Below, piece after piece: positions 12,806 through 25,988 of a stretch of DNA of 64,000 nt. The stretch's first letter is position 1. The number at the start of each line of letters is the position of its first letter. The notes below the pieces were generated by a model, which searched no databases, was not told the DNA's origin, and saw only the letters and a program-made list of their open reading frames with translations. Source of the DNA: Lepidonotus clava (lineage: Eukaryota; Annelida; Polychaeta; Phyllodocida; Polynoidae); contig OW387140.1 in assembly GCA_936440205.1 (NCBI GenBank), positions 34,593,659 through 34,657,658 of the forward strand. The letters are read 5' to 3'. Both the position numbers and the translations under genes were made by a program.

Positions 12806-12908
12806 GGATTTAATAAATATTTCCCATATTTATCCAAACTTAATCACTTGTTACTTGTTATTTCCTACTCATAGCAAATTTAATAATCACGCACTCGAAT
12901 CGGTAAAT
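12806..12908 (+). repeat. Split direct repeat B2, right end of Ngaro-like element
   Basis: This is the second B copy and the right terminus. It ends in ...CGGTAAAT, and A1 begins right after a genomic AT. AT is therefore shared at both ends, compatible with tyrosine-recombinase insertion without target-site duplication. Confidence 0.87.
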
Positions 12909-12963
12909 ACCATAAAACAAGTTGAGTTGAGTCGCATGAACGATAAGCAATGTGGGAAGTCTT

Positions 12964-13393
12964 AAGCCTGTAATCCACTAGGCCATTTTTACTACACGTA
13001 TTTTTCTACTTTTTACCAGTAATATGACAAGTGTCATGCATTCTTCCATAGACATACATATCGTAATATTTTGGGGTCCGATACTTTAAATTATGTATCT
13101 CTATGATCCTACATATCCTTTTAAAGAGAATTAAAAACACTATCTAATAATCATATAACATGTCTATAATTAATCCTTATTACTATTGTCGATTCCCGGA
13201 GTCAAGAGTAATATCAGCTAATGAGCTTTAGTCCTAGCGCCATTATAAGACTGACAACCACTCAACATATGTGAGTTGAGTCATTGAAATGTTACATACT
13301 AACATGTGATCTGAATTGGTAATGATTTTACCAGTGATTCTGCTGTTTCCCGTCGCCAGTTGCCGGTAAAATCGCCTAGTGGGTATGGGGCTT
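12964..13393. mobile_element. Foldback/MITE-like element E1
   Basis: The left end reads AAGCCTGTAATCCACTAGGC and the right end, reversed, reads AAGCCCCATACCCACTAGGC followed by GATTTTACC. This is an imperfect terminal inverted repeat enclosing about 430 bp with no ORF. Both arms carry TTTTACCAGT-like words further inside. It shares its end consensus with the elements near 56.5, 57.0 and 63.6 kb. A non-autonomous DNA transposon is the simplest reading. Confidence 0.6.
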
Positions 13394-16114
13394 TAAAGTA
13401 TACCTTATACTTGCAGATACTTCAATAAATAATTGCATGCCATTACCGTACACTTGATACCAAAAAAAGTGAAATAACAACGTACCTCTCAAAATCTACC
13501 ATATGAAGAAGAAAATAGTTTAACTTATGTAAGAAGAAAAAAGGAAAAAAGAAAAAGGAAAAAAAAAGTCTAGACTGGTGCTATTTCTACCTCTTAAGGA
13601 ACACTTCTTGGGCCCTTCAATAACATCGAATCTGCCCTGCCTGCATGGGTGTACTCAGGAATCTCCTTGGCTCAGTTCGAGGCTGACCTCCAGGGTTTGA
13701 TTACAGGTGAGCTCTAACCAACACCCACCTCACAAAAGGTGTTTACCTGTACCAATCAGACCCCCCTTGTCATTGATTATTCACGACCAACTGCTGCTTA
13801 ATTTGCCTTTTTTACTCTGTAATCAGTACCACTTTTCATGAACCTGTTTACTCTAGGGTTAAATGTAGGCTCAAAGTTTCAGGGATTGTTTGTGATGTAA
13901 TGTGCAGGCAATGTTATAGGATTCATTTGGAATACGCCAGCAATGTAAAATGACTTTCCCCTTTGATATTCATCTCTTCATGACTGTAATGGTTCACAGG
14001 GCCCAGATATTGAACATTGTTATAGTTGTGTCAATGCTCTATTATCAAATAATGAGATTATAAAATCAGCAGAGAAGTATGAAGCAATCACTATGTATTG
14101 TAATACGAAGGCTTGTATATTCACCTTGTTTAGGATTTTTGTATATAAAATGTGAAATTGTCCATAATCATGAGCATTTTCATAATAACAATCTGCTACC
14201 AAACGAAAGCTCTATATATGCACCAATAACCCGTACACTTGTGTATAAATAGCTCAAGCTGATACTAGAATATCACTTTTTCTGGGAAAATTAGCTAACA
14301 AATGTTTAATAAGAAGTTGTTTATTAATTAAGTGCTCAGAAATAGCTGTACCTTAGACTAAAATATCATGTCTTCCGATAATAGCCGTAAACGAAATTGG
14401 GGATAAACATAAATATTTGTTTCTGTTCGCAAAGAAGTGTGAAAAACAACCCTGAGCATTTCCAAAGCACGTGGATGAAAAGAATGTCCAATACAATGAT
14501 AATGTGATATGTTGAAATCGTAAATCAACTTTTATCGGCCTGTGCAAGAATAAGTGAATTAAACGTGACTAAAACACCGCCTGCTTAATGTCACATCCCC
14601 CCTTAACTGTTCTTTGGTGGTTTTCTGTGACTTTTGGTAGTTTGACATTAATGCTCAATCACAATATTCAGATGTTAGCCTATGTATTACCATTAGAATG
14701 AGGGTGCATACAATTACTATTGAAGATATAGAGAACAAAGTTGGTTTACTTAAGAGCTATGCTTACAATTAGAATCTTTATAAGTCATCATGAGTACAAG
14801 GTCGTCATCAGCATCTCTATCAAATTTTATTGAGCAAATCACATAGTTGAAGGTCTGGCCTAAAATGTTGATTTTATAATATATACTTCAGGTCTTTACA
14901 CAAACCAGGCCGAGACCTCACGAATTCGGCATCGACTAGAGTTTCCTTTAAATCTTTAGAGGAGTGGACTACAAACTATGATTTTCCTAGTTCCATTGGG
15001 GCAAAATACTGTACAGACAATTTTATTCTGCATCCATTTCACTGGAACTCAGCTGCAGAAATACATTAATTTTCGTCATTTTCTTTAAACGCTTTCACCG
15101 TGAAATGAGTGAGTAGAATTGGAATTTTATCTGCTGAAGTTCTTATATAACATCTCAGGGTATGCCAATTATCAGACCCTTATATCGAAGTGAGAGAATA
15201 GAATTTCGGTACATCAGGAGAAAATTATTATAATGTTGCTGATGTAAATGAAGTTTGCATTCATTCCTCTGGAACTACTTCATCAACTCATAGAATGAGT
15301 TTCTGATCGCGTCCTATATATTTTATTCATATATACTGTGGGAAGTGTTGAAGTATCTGTTTAATTGCTAATTCACCGAAAGATAACTTATCAAATCGTA
15401 AACTAACATGTAAGCTCAGAATTCGGAAGCTGAAATAGATAGTTGAAAAAGATATTTTTATAACAATACATTCCATTACCATTTAGAACTTGCCTTAGCT
15501 TAGGGTATCAAAATTCAGACGGCATTTTCTTTTCACTTATGCAGTAGTCTCTCAGCAGACTACCACTGATGCAGTTCACCAGATGATTTATATGATAATG
15601 AGTGGTATCTTCCAAGCATCACAAAAAGGAGCCGTCGCATAAAGGAAATGGAACCAATTGAGATGATCTTTCATCCTTTCTATCAAAAATGGTCAGCATT
15701 ATTTCCTTTGCGCCCAATGTGGCGCATTATCGCAATAGAACAAAAGCAGGATGCTAAATCATATTCACTGGAATATTGCAACAAAAGATACACATTTGCA
15801 TAGACCACCCATTAGAATTCACTGACTCTCAATCTGTCCTTCATTAATCCAACTATAGAAAAAGGGCCTACCCTTGTGTTTGGTCATGAATTATAGCATC
15901 TAATTTGTTTACAAATGAATCAGGTCCCGCATAATCGCAGCTGTTTTTGTCACTCGCTCTTGTTTTTTGTAGAAAGAATAAAGAATATCGTGGACATGAA
16001 CATGAACACGCATAAATACTGTTGAGATGAATAAAGGAGCAGTATCTATTTGTAAGAAAAGTATTCAATATGAAAACTATCATGCAAGTAGGGTGGGAAA
16101 TTACGTCAGGTATA
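13394..16114. other. Intergenic; nothing assignable
   Basis: AT-rich sequence with no convincing coding frame. An A/AAG-rich low-complexity run lies at about 13510-13568. No RNA-gene signature was noticed. Confidence 0.55.
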
Positions 16115-16280
16115 GGGGCCTTCCATTAAGTATGTACGCAGCAAGGGGAGCGGGGGGTCTAAAATGTTTTAAATTTGCATACATTCCTTTACAAATCCAT
16201 TGCGTACTTTACCCAAAGGGGGGGGGGATGGAGGGTCTAAAAGTTTAAAAATTTTGCGTATGTACTAAATGGAAGGCCCC
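16115..16280. mobile_element. 166-bp MITE with GGGGCCTTCCATT ends (copy 1)
   Basis: The ends GGGGCCTTCCATTAAGTATG and, reversed, GGGGCCTTCCATTTAGTACA form a ~26-bp near-perfect inverted repeat. The element is flanked by the 3-bp direct repeat ATA (16112-16114 and 16281-16283). Three-base target duplications are typical of PIF/Harbinger transposons; that link is an inference from target-site length only. It has no coding capacity. Confidence 0.8.
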
Positions 16281-19200
16281 ATACACAATCAGAATAATTA
16301 TCAAGTCATATGCTTTATCAGTGATAGTTAATTGGTTGCAGATTAAAACATGTACTACTAGGATAACTAGCTGGGCTGCTCTGATGTGATGAGACCAAGG
16401 AATCGTTGTAATTTAAACATATTTGAATCGATGGAAAGACCAATATGATAAGACAAGTACAAGTATGCTAGTTGCAAGATTTTCTCACTTGTTATTGGCA
16501 AAAATCGTTCTTGGGGAATTTACACGACGCATTCTGAAATATCTATCTTTAGTACCAATTTTGCCATTCAATGGTTTTGCTGACGTAGACATAATCATTA
16601 CAGGCCGTCGGATTATCTTCAACATAGTTATTTTAAAATGAAGTCACTCATTTCCACTTCAGAGATTACCGAGTCATAAATATTTAAAACGAGTCTTTCA
16701 TGCTGTGTTCAGAGACTGGAAATTGGCCGGTGAAATTCGATTTAAAGTCTTCCTTTCGATCTTCCTTTCGTTTTTGTTACACGTTCCTTATTTCATTCCT
16801 AGTTGTTTTATTCTGCTGCCTAAGACCAGTTACTTCTTTCTTTTTTGTGATGGTTGATGGTGACTACCAATCTTGCTTTACAAGTTCTTTTTTCTCCATT
16901 GTTTTTTCTTAATCAATTTACTAAGCCTATATAGCTAGTATGTTACAAGAGACGTCACCAGTTGAACAAGGTAGGAAGAACAGTATATAGGCCCATTATA
17001 AGCCTATAAGCCTGTAAGGTGTATTTCACACTAGTAAAATAATAAACTCCTTTGTTACATCTCAAATCTTAGATAAGATGAGTTTCTCAGTCCTCACAAA
17101 CGTGCAAAAGGGAGGTATATAGCTAACAGCAGAAAGATTGAATTGGAAGTCTGAAACGTTATGATAACATTTCCAGTGTCTGAGTAAGACCAAATGTGAA
17201 GCTATCCCTCAAATTGTTTTTCTCTGAAGAAAAAGGCGTTTGAAAGAAAAACATTTCATAGAAATGATAAATGAAAACCCAAGATTGTTAAGGTGTCCTT
17301 TATGTATGGCAATATACATTCAAAAGTACCCCTGCATAATCATAATATTGCCATTGACATTTCTGGCATTTCTCGAATTAGGCCTACCTACAGCCTATTT
17401 ACTTGTTTTAACGTGTCTGCATTATATCACTACAATATACAAAAAATAGGGCCTTATCTTAAATTATCTTGATAGAATTTGTTCTGAATAAATCTATTTT
17501 TTTCTCGAGGAATATTGACATTCCCAAGTTCGGGACACTGTAACTTCATTGGCGGTTATCACTTTTTGATGCATTAGATATCTTTAAATCAGTGATATTA
17601 GATGATCAGATGATATTACTCTGATCGATGGTTCTGTTCATGTGGTTAGAAACCTGACGCCCATTCCTTCCCATGTGAATTTCGTGATGTCGGCAACAAC
17701 TGCACCCTGGTGAAAGATTCCGGCTAAAACAGCCCATAAAAAATGCATAGACCTCCCAGCCCAGTGCACACACATCAAAAGATATCAACAATAAAGACCC
17801 ATCTGTAGGTCATTTCACAATAAAACCCATACACATTTCTGACCCATACCACCTCTTTGGCTGGCAATACTGTATATTGTACGCACTTGCGGACCATCAG
17901 TGTGCTGTTTTCATACAGTTGGTTCCACAGCATGGCCCAAAGCTGTGCAATTTCTATGGCCCTTTTTCCAATGGCACCACTGGTACCATGCTCTAGGACA
18001 AACCCCTATAGAGAGTAATGCAGCAGTGGCCCAACTTTTGTCAAGTGTCGCATACGTAGGCTATATTGATGGCCTCCTGAAAAGCAGACCAATCGCTGGC
18101 CAACAGACCAGTGCACTCCTAGGTTGATAGCTGGGCTGCACCTAGGTCTACCATAGCAGAGAATCTGTATTCCTGTAGGAAATATGCAGGGACAATAACC
18201 CCAAGGCCTCTAGAGACAATACATGCTCTAGTGAATACAACATGATTCCTTGGTATCGATGTTACCATGAAATAGCATAATCATTTTTATCCCAAAGCTG
18301 TAGGACGAAAAAAGACAAAAGGCAATTTTCTCGAGAATACCTCAAAATGTATATTGCATAACCTCAACGAATAAGACATCCTATTTCCTTCCTATGACTC
18401 ACAAACTCATTGCACAATTTGATTGGCTCTAAACCTAATAGTTTGAATTCAATAGTTAGAACAGGAGTGCAATTAAGGACAGAACATAATAATTACACTT
18501 CAACAGTAGAGCTTCAGTATGTTATATCACATACCAGTAAATAAGTAAAAAATATTTACTTAAAGGTACTCATCTAGGTATTTGTATCCTTTTAAATAGT
18601 ATACATTGTAAAGTTTGTAGTTGACAATGACAACTATTTTTCCAGATCATTCGTACTATTCCAAGATGCTAGCAATGATAGAGGATCAATTACAAATCAT
18701 ACTTCCTGCAATACAATGTAATCAAATAGATTGTTCAATAGGAAAATTACCCATTGATCTTTTGCTGACATAATCCCAATGCAGATGAAAAACCCTGAAG
18801 ATCAAGTACCGTGCCTCACAGTAAAGATTCATATTGCTGCTTACAGAGTCATTATTGACTCCAATAAATTTGATAGTTTACACTAACATGATGAGTCAAT
18901 AAGCCATCTGTTAAGCCATCATAGTAGTGCCATCGGACATAATACAAACGCAGTCAACCCTCCTTTCATACCAACTGGGATTGACTGTTCCTTCTTATGC
19001 TGCAATTTGGGGGTAATTTCCGTTATTTGGTCTTCCATTCCGAATTCACAGTCGCCATTATGTCAACGTCGCATTTAATTACATTTTAGGCCTAAAAGAT
19101 GTCCCCCATGCCTTCTCTTTCACTGCTGGAGTCCGACTAAAGCCTATATTACACTAACCGATTCTGACTACCAGGCAATCTTTAGGTTTTCATTACAAAT

Positions 19201-19776
19201 ATGACATGAATCCCAGCATGCAATATACGATATAAAAACTGAACTGTACTAAGACTGGCACGCTTGGAAGATCAGGCTCCTACCTGAAAGTTCTGCTATG
19301 AATAAACTCATTAAAAAAAGAATTGGAAATACTTTCTAACCATAATCTTAAATGTCTATAATAAGTCCTCTTCCTCCTGGAGATTTCTAAATCACGAATA
19401 AAGATCAGACAGTGGAATACAGGCTTAAACCTCAGACTTACCCGGCTTGCTGCCCCAGGCAGGGACCTAAGGCCCTTAATCAGTGGTGATTGACAGGCTT
19501 AGATGGTACACCCACTGGCTCTCAGACCAGGGGACACTTGACACCAGGGACCATTGGCACCGCTGATGACCACTGCTGCAGCTTTCACCACTCTCAGGTC
19601 AGCTACTGGCACAGCTTTCTGCCAACTACCAGTGGCTGTCTGGGAACAAGGAAAGATTTCTGTACAACCTTAAACCTTTGTATAGTTGTTATTGATTTTT
19701 CTTTTTTTCTTTTCTAGCAGTTTAAATTTTATATTTTAATGTTATTGTTTAAGATTTGCTCGACAGGTCATGTGGC
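16281..19776. other. Intergenic; nothing assignable
   Basis: No gene is supported. Short frames here are of random length. The segments at about 17880-18160 and 19440-19640 are somewhat GC-richer, without splice-bounded coding character. A truncated foldback-like end (TAAAGCCTATATTACACTAA) sits at about 19138, with no partner end found. Confidence 0.5.
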
Positions 19777-20048
19777 TCATTGTGCAACATCGCAAGGTAG
19801 CAAATTAACGACACCTCTCCTAGCTTGCAACTTTGCACGTAATAATGCACGTTTTGACACTATAAATACTATTTAGAATGATGTATATGAGCTGTATTTT
19901 TCAGAATTTATAGTCCTACAGCACCCCTTTTTACATCAATTTACAGAACTCAATTCGATCCAGTAGATACAAAGATATAAGGGTGTTACGACACCTCTCT
20001 TAAAGTTATCTTAAAGTTATCGTTGTTACGCAAAGTCATTGTGCAACA
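19777..20048. repeat. Insertion-like segment between 13-bp direct repeats
   Basis: The 13-mer TCATTGTGCAACA occurs at 19777-19789 and again at 20036-20048. Inside these repeats, ACGACACCTCT occurs at about 19809 and 19988. A perfect 13-bp direct repeat around ~246 bp could be a target duplication of a short retroposed element or a deletion/duplication scar. No poly-A or tRNA-like head was recognised. Confidence 0.4.
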
Positions 20049-22635
20049 GGCCAATGGGGTTTGAAAACTAATTCTTGAACAACATCAACTTTACTGAAAT
20101 GCCAAAGGCTTTTCTATGTAAAATTCAAGATATTAAACATGCAGTCCCAACCAAGCAGACAATGCATGACATGTGTCATCGCAGAATGTTATTAGACAGA
20201 TACTTATCGCTTAGCTTAAAGGGTTTCTATCTTGTGTATCATAAGTCAATATCGCCCTACTTTGTACCCACTGATACCTCCACAACCCAAACAGTTGTTA
20301 CAATGCTCAAACCCATGTTATTGACACTCTACATTCTCCAAACATCCTCTCCCTCACTAACCCCTCTTACCCTTTACCCATGACGAGTTCATTTGTCGGC
20401 AAGTCTCCTCCATATCCGACGTGCCAGTAGACAAGGTACAGGCTGCCTAGTTCCCAATCTGAAGCCGAGGGGGCGTTGGGTGTCTCCACGCCAGACGCCC
20501 CACTGATGGCCCTTACCATTCTGCTGAGTCAGCTATTTCGTAGCGCGTCCAACACACCTGCCCGTTTTCTCTCCACCTAAGCCCAAACTATTGATGACTT
20601 CTCCAGCGTCTGATGATGGATTCTGTCCCTCCTGCCCCGCCCATATCCATCCTATCCTTCTTGCTTGCTTTTCAAAGACGGTTTAGGTTTAAACGGGGCG
20701 TAAATGTCCCCAGTTGACACCCCTCATCAATAATTAGTTAGACTTGAACTAGTAAATTGTCAGATATCCTATCGCCGAAACTAACACTGATAGATTACAC
20801 TGCAATTGCCTATTCATCCATGTTGATGGATTCCTGCCATTTTCATTGGCTTGCCATCTTCGTGTAGCTTAAAGAGGACATAATCATTATGAACATAATT
20901 ATTTCCTTTATAATCAGATATTACATAATTTTGAACTTTTAAGGGGAGTTTGTATCACCTAAATGTGTTATATATTACGCAAAACGCTCTGAAAGCCATT
21001 CAACTTATACACTCGCCACATGTCTGGGAATTATTATGATATGACGGCGGTACAGCTATTATGCGTATATCAAACAGAATCCAAGGGGACCCTGGGGACG
21101 CATCCCGGCCCACCGGTCAGTTTGCCAGAGCCTCCAGGATAAACATGATTCGTTTTGGTAAGGTCAGGAACTAAATATGGTCCGAGACAGAATGGATGAA
21201 TCATGCAAAGCTGGCTGACACTCTGCATACAAGGCTAAGCAAGGTGCTCCTCCCAGTAACCTCACTTAATGCCTTTGGGCTTGGACACACATGTGCATAA
21301 AATCTGGGGAGACGGGGGCTGGCAGGTCAGGAAACAGCCCGTGTCAAAGAGCAAAGTTACATCGGTAATGTATGGAGAAGGTGAACGCCATTAGAACAGT
21401 ATGTATACATGTGGCCAGAAATGTGCAGGACCAAAGCCAAAGGCACATGTATGTATGTAATATAATTCACAATTTATTATTTTTTCTCAATTTATCACAA
21501 CATTATTATCAATAAATGAATACTATGTGTACCTTTTTGCTTATTAAGTAAGTATGAAGCGTAGTAGTGGCTACATTTGAAAAAAAAACATCCAATTGTG
21601 GTTGGGGGCTGCATTTCTATTCTATCATAGATAGAATAGCATACGATACATCATGGTTACAACGTCAGAGCATTAAAGAACTGCTAGTTGGTTTTAAAGC
21701 AATTAAATCTACATACAGGAATATCCTTTTAATGGCCCGTGGCGTAGTTGTATGTCGGCCACAAACCAGTATCCAAGGGAACGATGCTATAATATAGCAA
21801 TATTGTAGTCCTCAACGACTCTCAGTATTCCCTTTTGCACATCATGCCACCTAACAGGCTAGCATGCACGTATCATGATAATGTATATTACAATATTGAT
21901 TTGATAACATCATTACATAGCCTCTCCTTGCATACCATGTAATCATTATCAAATACGAATTATTTTATGAGCAAGAGTTCATAAAATAACTGATCATCAT
22001 TCATGGTAATGAACTGAATGGAAAAACTATAAAAAAGCAATCGCAATTAACTCTCAAAGAATGATGAGAGGTCACTAGGACAAGGAAGATGCACCGGAGA
22101 GAAATGAGGGGGAATAATGCATGACGATGTATCGGTACAAGAAAAGAGGAATCAGTTGAGGTTGCTGGTTTAGGAGGGGGATTAGTGTGGAAGGTCTGGT
22201 AGGAAAAAACTACAAAAGAAGTAGGGGGAAAGGACCGTGGAGGGGTGAGGTAGGAGGGCATAAAGACAGCTACAAAGAGGGGGGTCCCGGGGCAGAAAAC
22301 CACGGGGCGGACGTACGTGGGTCCCATAGCCTTGGAATCCGAGAATGGACTTGGGATGGAAGGTGAAGGGGGTCACTTATGCTAGGAATATTTGACCAAT
22401 TTTTTTTCTGTATTTTAAAATTAATTAGGCTGTGTTCCCCACACAAATTATGTTTTCTAATTGTTAATGACGTAATACTAATGATAATGGCAATGTGTCC
22501 ATATTTTTTGATTGAGCTAATTAAGTCAGTGATCAATGATTGGTCTTTCATGATAACCAATGTTATCTGTCACAAGCATTAGTACTTTATTTGGACAAGC
22601 ACCTCTCAGAACAAAAATGTGAGTAGACACATTTT
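20049..22635. other. Intergenic; nothing assignable
   Basis: No supported gene. A GC-richer patch at about 20390-20660 lacks a long open frame. The purine-rich stretch at about 22060-22370 opens long frames on the minus strand through composition alone. Confidence 0.5.
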
Positions 22636-23432
22636 GTGACAGACAGAATTCCAGATTGTCAATTACCATAAAACCAACGAGTTACTGGTTAACTTAATCA
22701 ACTATGGAAATATGTGTAATGGTGTATGATCCATCGCAAATATAGCCCCTTACCACCAAACCTCAGTCAGAAAGTACCCTCTCTCTCCTCTCTCCAATCA
22801 CTCCCTCTCTCCCCCCCACACCGCCCCAACCCATGGCCATGACTGACATTCGCCACTGACCACCGGCCGTCAGTAGGGCCATGACAGATGGGCGGTAAAC
22901 TTGAGGGCGGTATAAACAGATAAAAAGAGACACTTATCTAATTATGTAATAATGAGTGGCCAATCAGTAGGACGTAAACGTGTGCAATTTTGTTCAATCC
23001 ATCCTATAGTGAACCCCCAAACAACCATGCTTAGGGCTATATCAAGCACCCCCTCTCCCCTCTCCTTGCCACCTTCCCCTTTTTTCCACACAGCCCCTAT
23101 TCATGACTGCTGCTCACCACTCACCACCAGCCATCAGTAAGGCCATGACAGATGGCGTATAATGTGCAATAATTTGTGTGACAGGCAGAATGACTGATCA
23201 TCAGACACTTAAAATAAAATGACTAATGGGTGTTTATTTTCAATTTCATCATTTACAGAAATATGTGCAAAAAGGTTTGAACCATCCCAAATAAAAGCCA
23301 CATACCACAAAGCCAGCAAGTAACCCCTCTCCTTCTCTCTACCATCCCCATCCCGATCCATGACTGCCGCTCGCCACTGACCGCCGGCCGTCAGTAGGGC
23401 CATGACAGATGGGCGGTAAACCTGAGGGAGGG
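22636..23432. repeat. ~260-bp tandem repeat, three diverged copies
   Basis: The landmark GGCCATGACAGATGGGCGGT or a variant recurs with its ATGACA at 22881, 23145 and 23402, which are spacings of 264 and 257 bp. Each copy carries a pyrimidine-rich CTCTCTCC tract, then a CATGACTGCCGCTCGCCACT-like word, then the landmark. Copies 1 and 3 are closest; copy 2 is more eroded. There is no coding frame. Confidence 0.75.
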
Positions 23433-25801
23433 ATGCCCCTCCTGTCAGCAGCCCGCATTAGGCGCCGCCCAGCTCCTCCAGGGTCCCGTCGTCAAAAACA
23501 CATTGACTGCGTCGTCGGCCACTGTCGGGGTGTCACGTCGTGTCATGACGTTCTAATATACTGCCAAAAGTCCCGCGGTCACTCAGTGACGTTGGAGTCT
23601 GGTCTGTGGGGTCCTTGTGGGGTTGTCACAAAGACGTTTTTTTTCCAGTCGTTCTCGACCTTGGGTGTATGCGGTTTGAAATCGTGTATTTGTGGGGCTA
23701 AAGCCTTGTAATCATTAGGTAGATTTGGGCCTTATCGATATGCTTGATCTGATTCATTGCAAGAATCAAGTGATTATTGTACCTTGACGATACCTCTTTT
23801 CTAGATAGGCTTACATCATTCACTGAATATTATCCTTTAAATGGATCACTTCTTATCTTAATTGGGAATAGAAGACACTCTGTTCCCCTGCAAGATTACT
23901 CTCTTATGCAGAGTTCTAGTTACAGCCCTTATCTTATATTGTTTTATGAAAATGATTTGATATATTTTATCATCGATTGCAGTGTATCGTAGACTGAATT
24001 TATGGAGAATGCAATGATTGTATTGAATTATTTTGAATAAAGGCCTATTACATGCTTAAAAGGGGCAGGAGGGGGTATACGTTTAAAATTAATGTCCTAC
24101 CTAGTGCAAAATCATCTTGTCCATCCATGTATGATCTGTTATCATTTTTACCTGCTTAAAGAACATAGACCTATTTGGTCTGTGAAGTTTGACTTCAAGT
24201 GAACTTCCAAGGAATGATATAGCTCCGTAAATTAAAGTGAATGAATCTTGTATGCCTTCAGACATTATCAAGACTTTATTTATGGTGAATAAATTCTTTT
24301 GTAGGAGGATCTGGTGCGCTGTATCGAAATAGACCATCTTTCTTGTACATTTTATTTGCTCTCTATCTCATTCGTTGGCTGCCCCCTTGCAGAACATCGG
24401 GGAACTGTCACCAATGTCCAATAATGGAGTACAGCTACTATTCAAACCACATAACTCCTTATGTCAAACACGATGACGGATATAGTGTTTTGAAAAGGGG
24501 CCGAATGCTTTATCAATCTTTTTTTATTGAAGCCTCTCACATAATTCTTACATCGGGAAAAGTACCCTTTCGAGAAAGATGAAAGGACCTGAGTCCCCCT
24601 CGAAACCTGCCATTGATGTTGCAGGTACTGCAATCTTTACCACAATATTGAATATTATGTGTGAGTGCATCGGTTGAAGTGGGGGATGGAAGGGAAATTG
24701 CCTTTTGCAATGGAAGTGTATTGGGTGATTTTGAGATATGACATAGTAATGCCATACTGTTCCCCAATGTAATTGCAGAGCCAAGATCCCTGCCCTGGAG
24801 TGCGTGCAGGGAGGGCATGTAACATTCAGACATGGTGGTAGAGACCACAGATGTCTATGAATGATTCCAAGAACTGCATGCCAAACCCAATTACCAAACG
24901 ACAAAAAGTGACCCATATCTGTAATGAATCGGATTGGGTCGCTTAGGTACGGAACCTTAAGAGGGTACCCACCATGCAATCAAAGATTTGGATCTTTGAC
25001 TTCGATGGTCTTAAAATCGAATATATTTGAAGACAAAAATATTCGTTGTAGTAATTTAGCTTTTCTAAAGGTAAACTCGGTATTTTCAGGTTAAAATCGA
25101 AGTTTCAAATACTTTATCATTCATATACATCAAACACCATTGAAAGGGTGATCGCTTAGTGGCAACCGACTTTACAAAGTAATTGCGGGTTAGAATTGCT
25201 GAAAATTCGTTTGAGATGTGATTTTGGTTCTTTGAATTCTCAGAACGCACTCTTTTGGTAGTCCATCACTATTCCTGGAGGGGAAAAAATGTCATTTCTA
25301 CAACTTTTTGCCATCCGTAATTTTCAGTATGATCTTATGGGTTTCAATCAAAGGTTGACGCCATACATCATATGAAAAAAAAAATGGCTTTCAAGTTTTT
25401 TTTTAAAATAAGCAGTAGTATCGTCTCGGTATTTGCAGTAATATAGCTACAATGAGGTGCACTAGATTCGCGTGTACAACTCAATTTGCATAATATTAAG
25501 ATATTCTATAAGTAAAAATATTCAATGTCATTCTTATATATTCACTTGGAATAATTTACCAGTAACAATACTCTTTCAATGCCTTTGAAGATGTATAAAG
25601 AAAGCAATTCTATGTCACCATGATAATCACATGTTAAGGTCACAAAGTAAACAAAGAAAAATGTAAATTCTAGATACCAAAATGATATTTCACATGCTTC
25701 ATGCTTCATGCAAAAACCACAATCAAGTTTTAGGAGCATGTGTGAATGCATACATCCTTTACCCTGACTTTAGTCCACCACTTAAGTCCGCCACTGCCTT
25801 A
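23433..25801. other. Intergenic; nothing assignable
   Basis: No gene is supported. The GC-rich segment at 23440-23710 stays open for 100 codons on the plus strand without a recognisable product. The minus-strand frames at 24537-24979 overlap each other in different frames and look compositional. Confidence 0.5.
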
Positions 25802-25988
25802 GGGGCCTTCTATTTAGTATGTATGCACATTTAAAAAAATCTCATACCCCTACGTACTACACCCCCCACCCCCTTTGGCAAAAATACGCATTGGATTTTT
25901 ACTAGGATGTACGCAAATTTTCAAAAGTCTCACACCCCCCCCCCCCTCCGCCCATTGATGCGTACGTGTATACTTTATGGAAGGCCCC
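25802..25988. mobile_element. 187-bp MITE with GGGGCCTTCYATT ends (copy 2)
   Basis: This belongs to the same family as the element at 16115-16280. The left end is GGGGCCTTCTATTTAGTATG and the right end, reversed, is GGGGCCTTCCATAAAGTATA. It is flanked by the 3-bp direct repeat TTA (25799-25801 and 25989-25991). The interior contains C-rich runs and TCTCATACCCC/TCTCACACCCC words in both halves. It is non-coding. Confidence 0.82.

Larger units (their letters stand above)
8043..12908 (+). mobile_element. Ngaro/PAT-like tyrosine-recombinase retrotransposon (DIRS order)
   Basis: This is an old-virus-like retroelement copy of about 4.87 kb, treated as a fossil. Its layout is A1 repeat (8043-8219), gag-like ORF, reverse transcriptase with RNase H, tyrosine recombinase, then B1 (12495-12603), A2 (12602-12778) and B2 (12806-12908). 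Split direct repeats of this order, rather than LTRs, are the hallmark of Ngaro and PAT elements, which integrate through a circular intermediate using a tyrosine recombinase instead of a DDE integrase. No adenine-methyltransferase domain fits between RNase H and the recombinase, which favours Ngaro over DIRS1 or PAT. A1 and A2 differ at 3 of 177 sites, so insertion was recent. The polyprotein region is broken in about two to four places, so this copy is probably not autonomous. Confidence 0.9.

Noticed and set aside
22001-22376. Overlapping minus-strand frames of 108 and 64 codons
   Set aside because: The DNA is a purine-rich tract. Pro/Phe/Ser-rich translations in two frames indicate composition, not coding.
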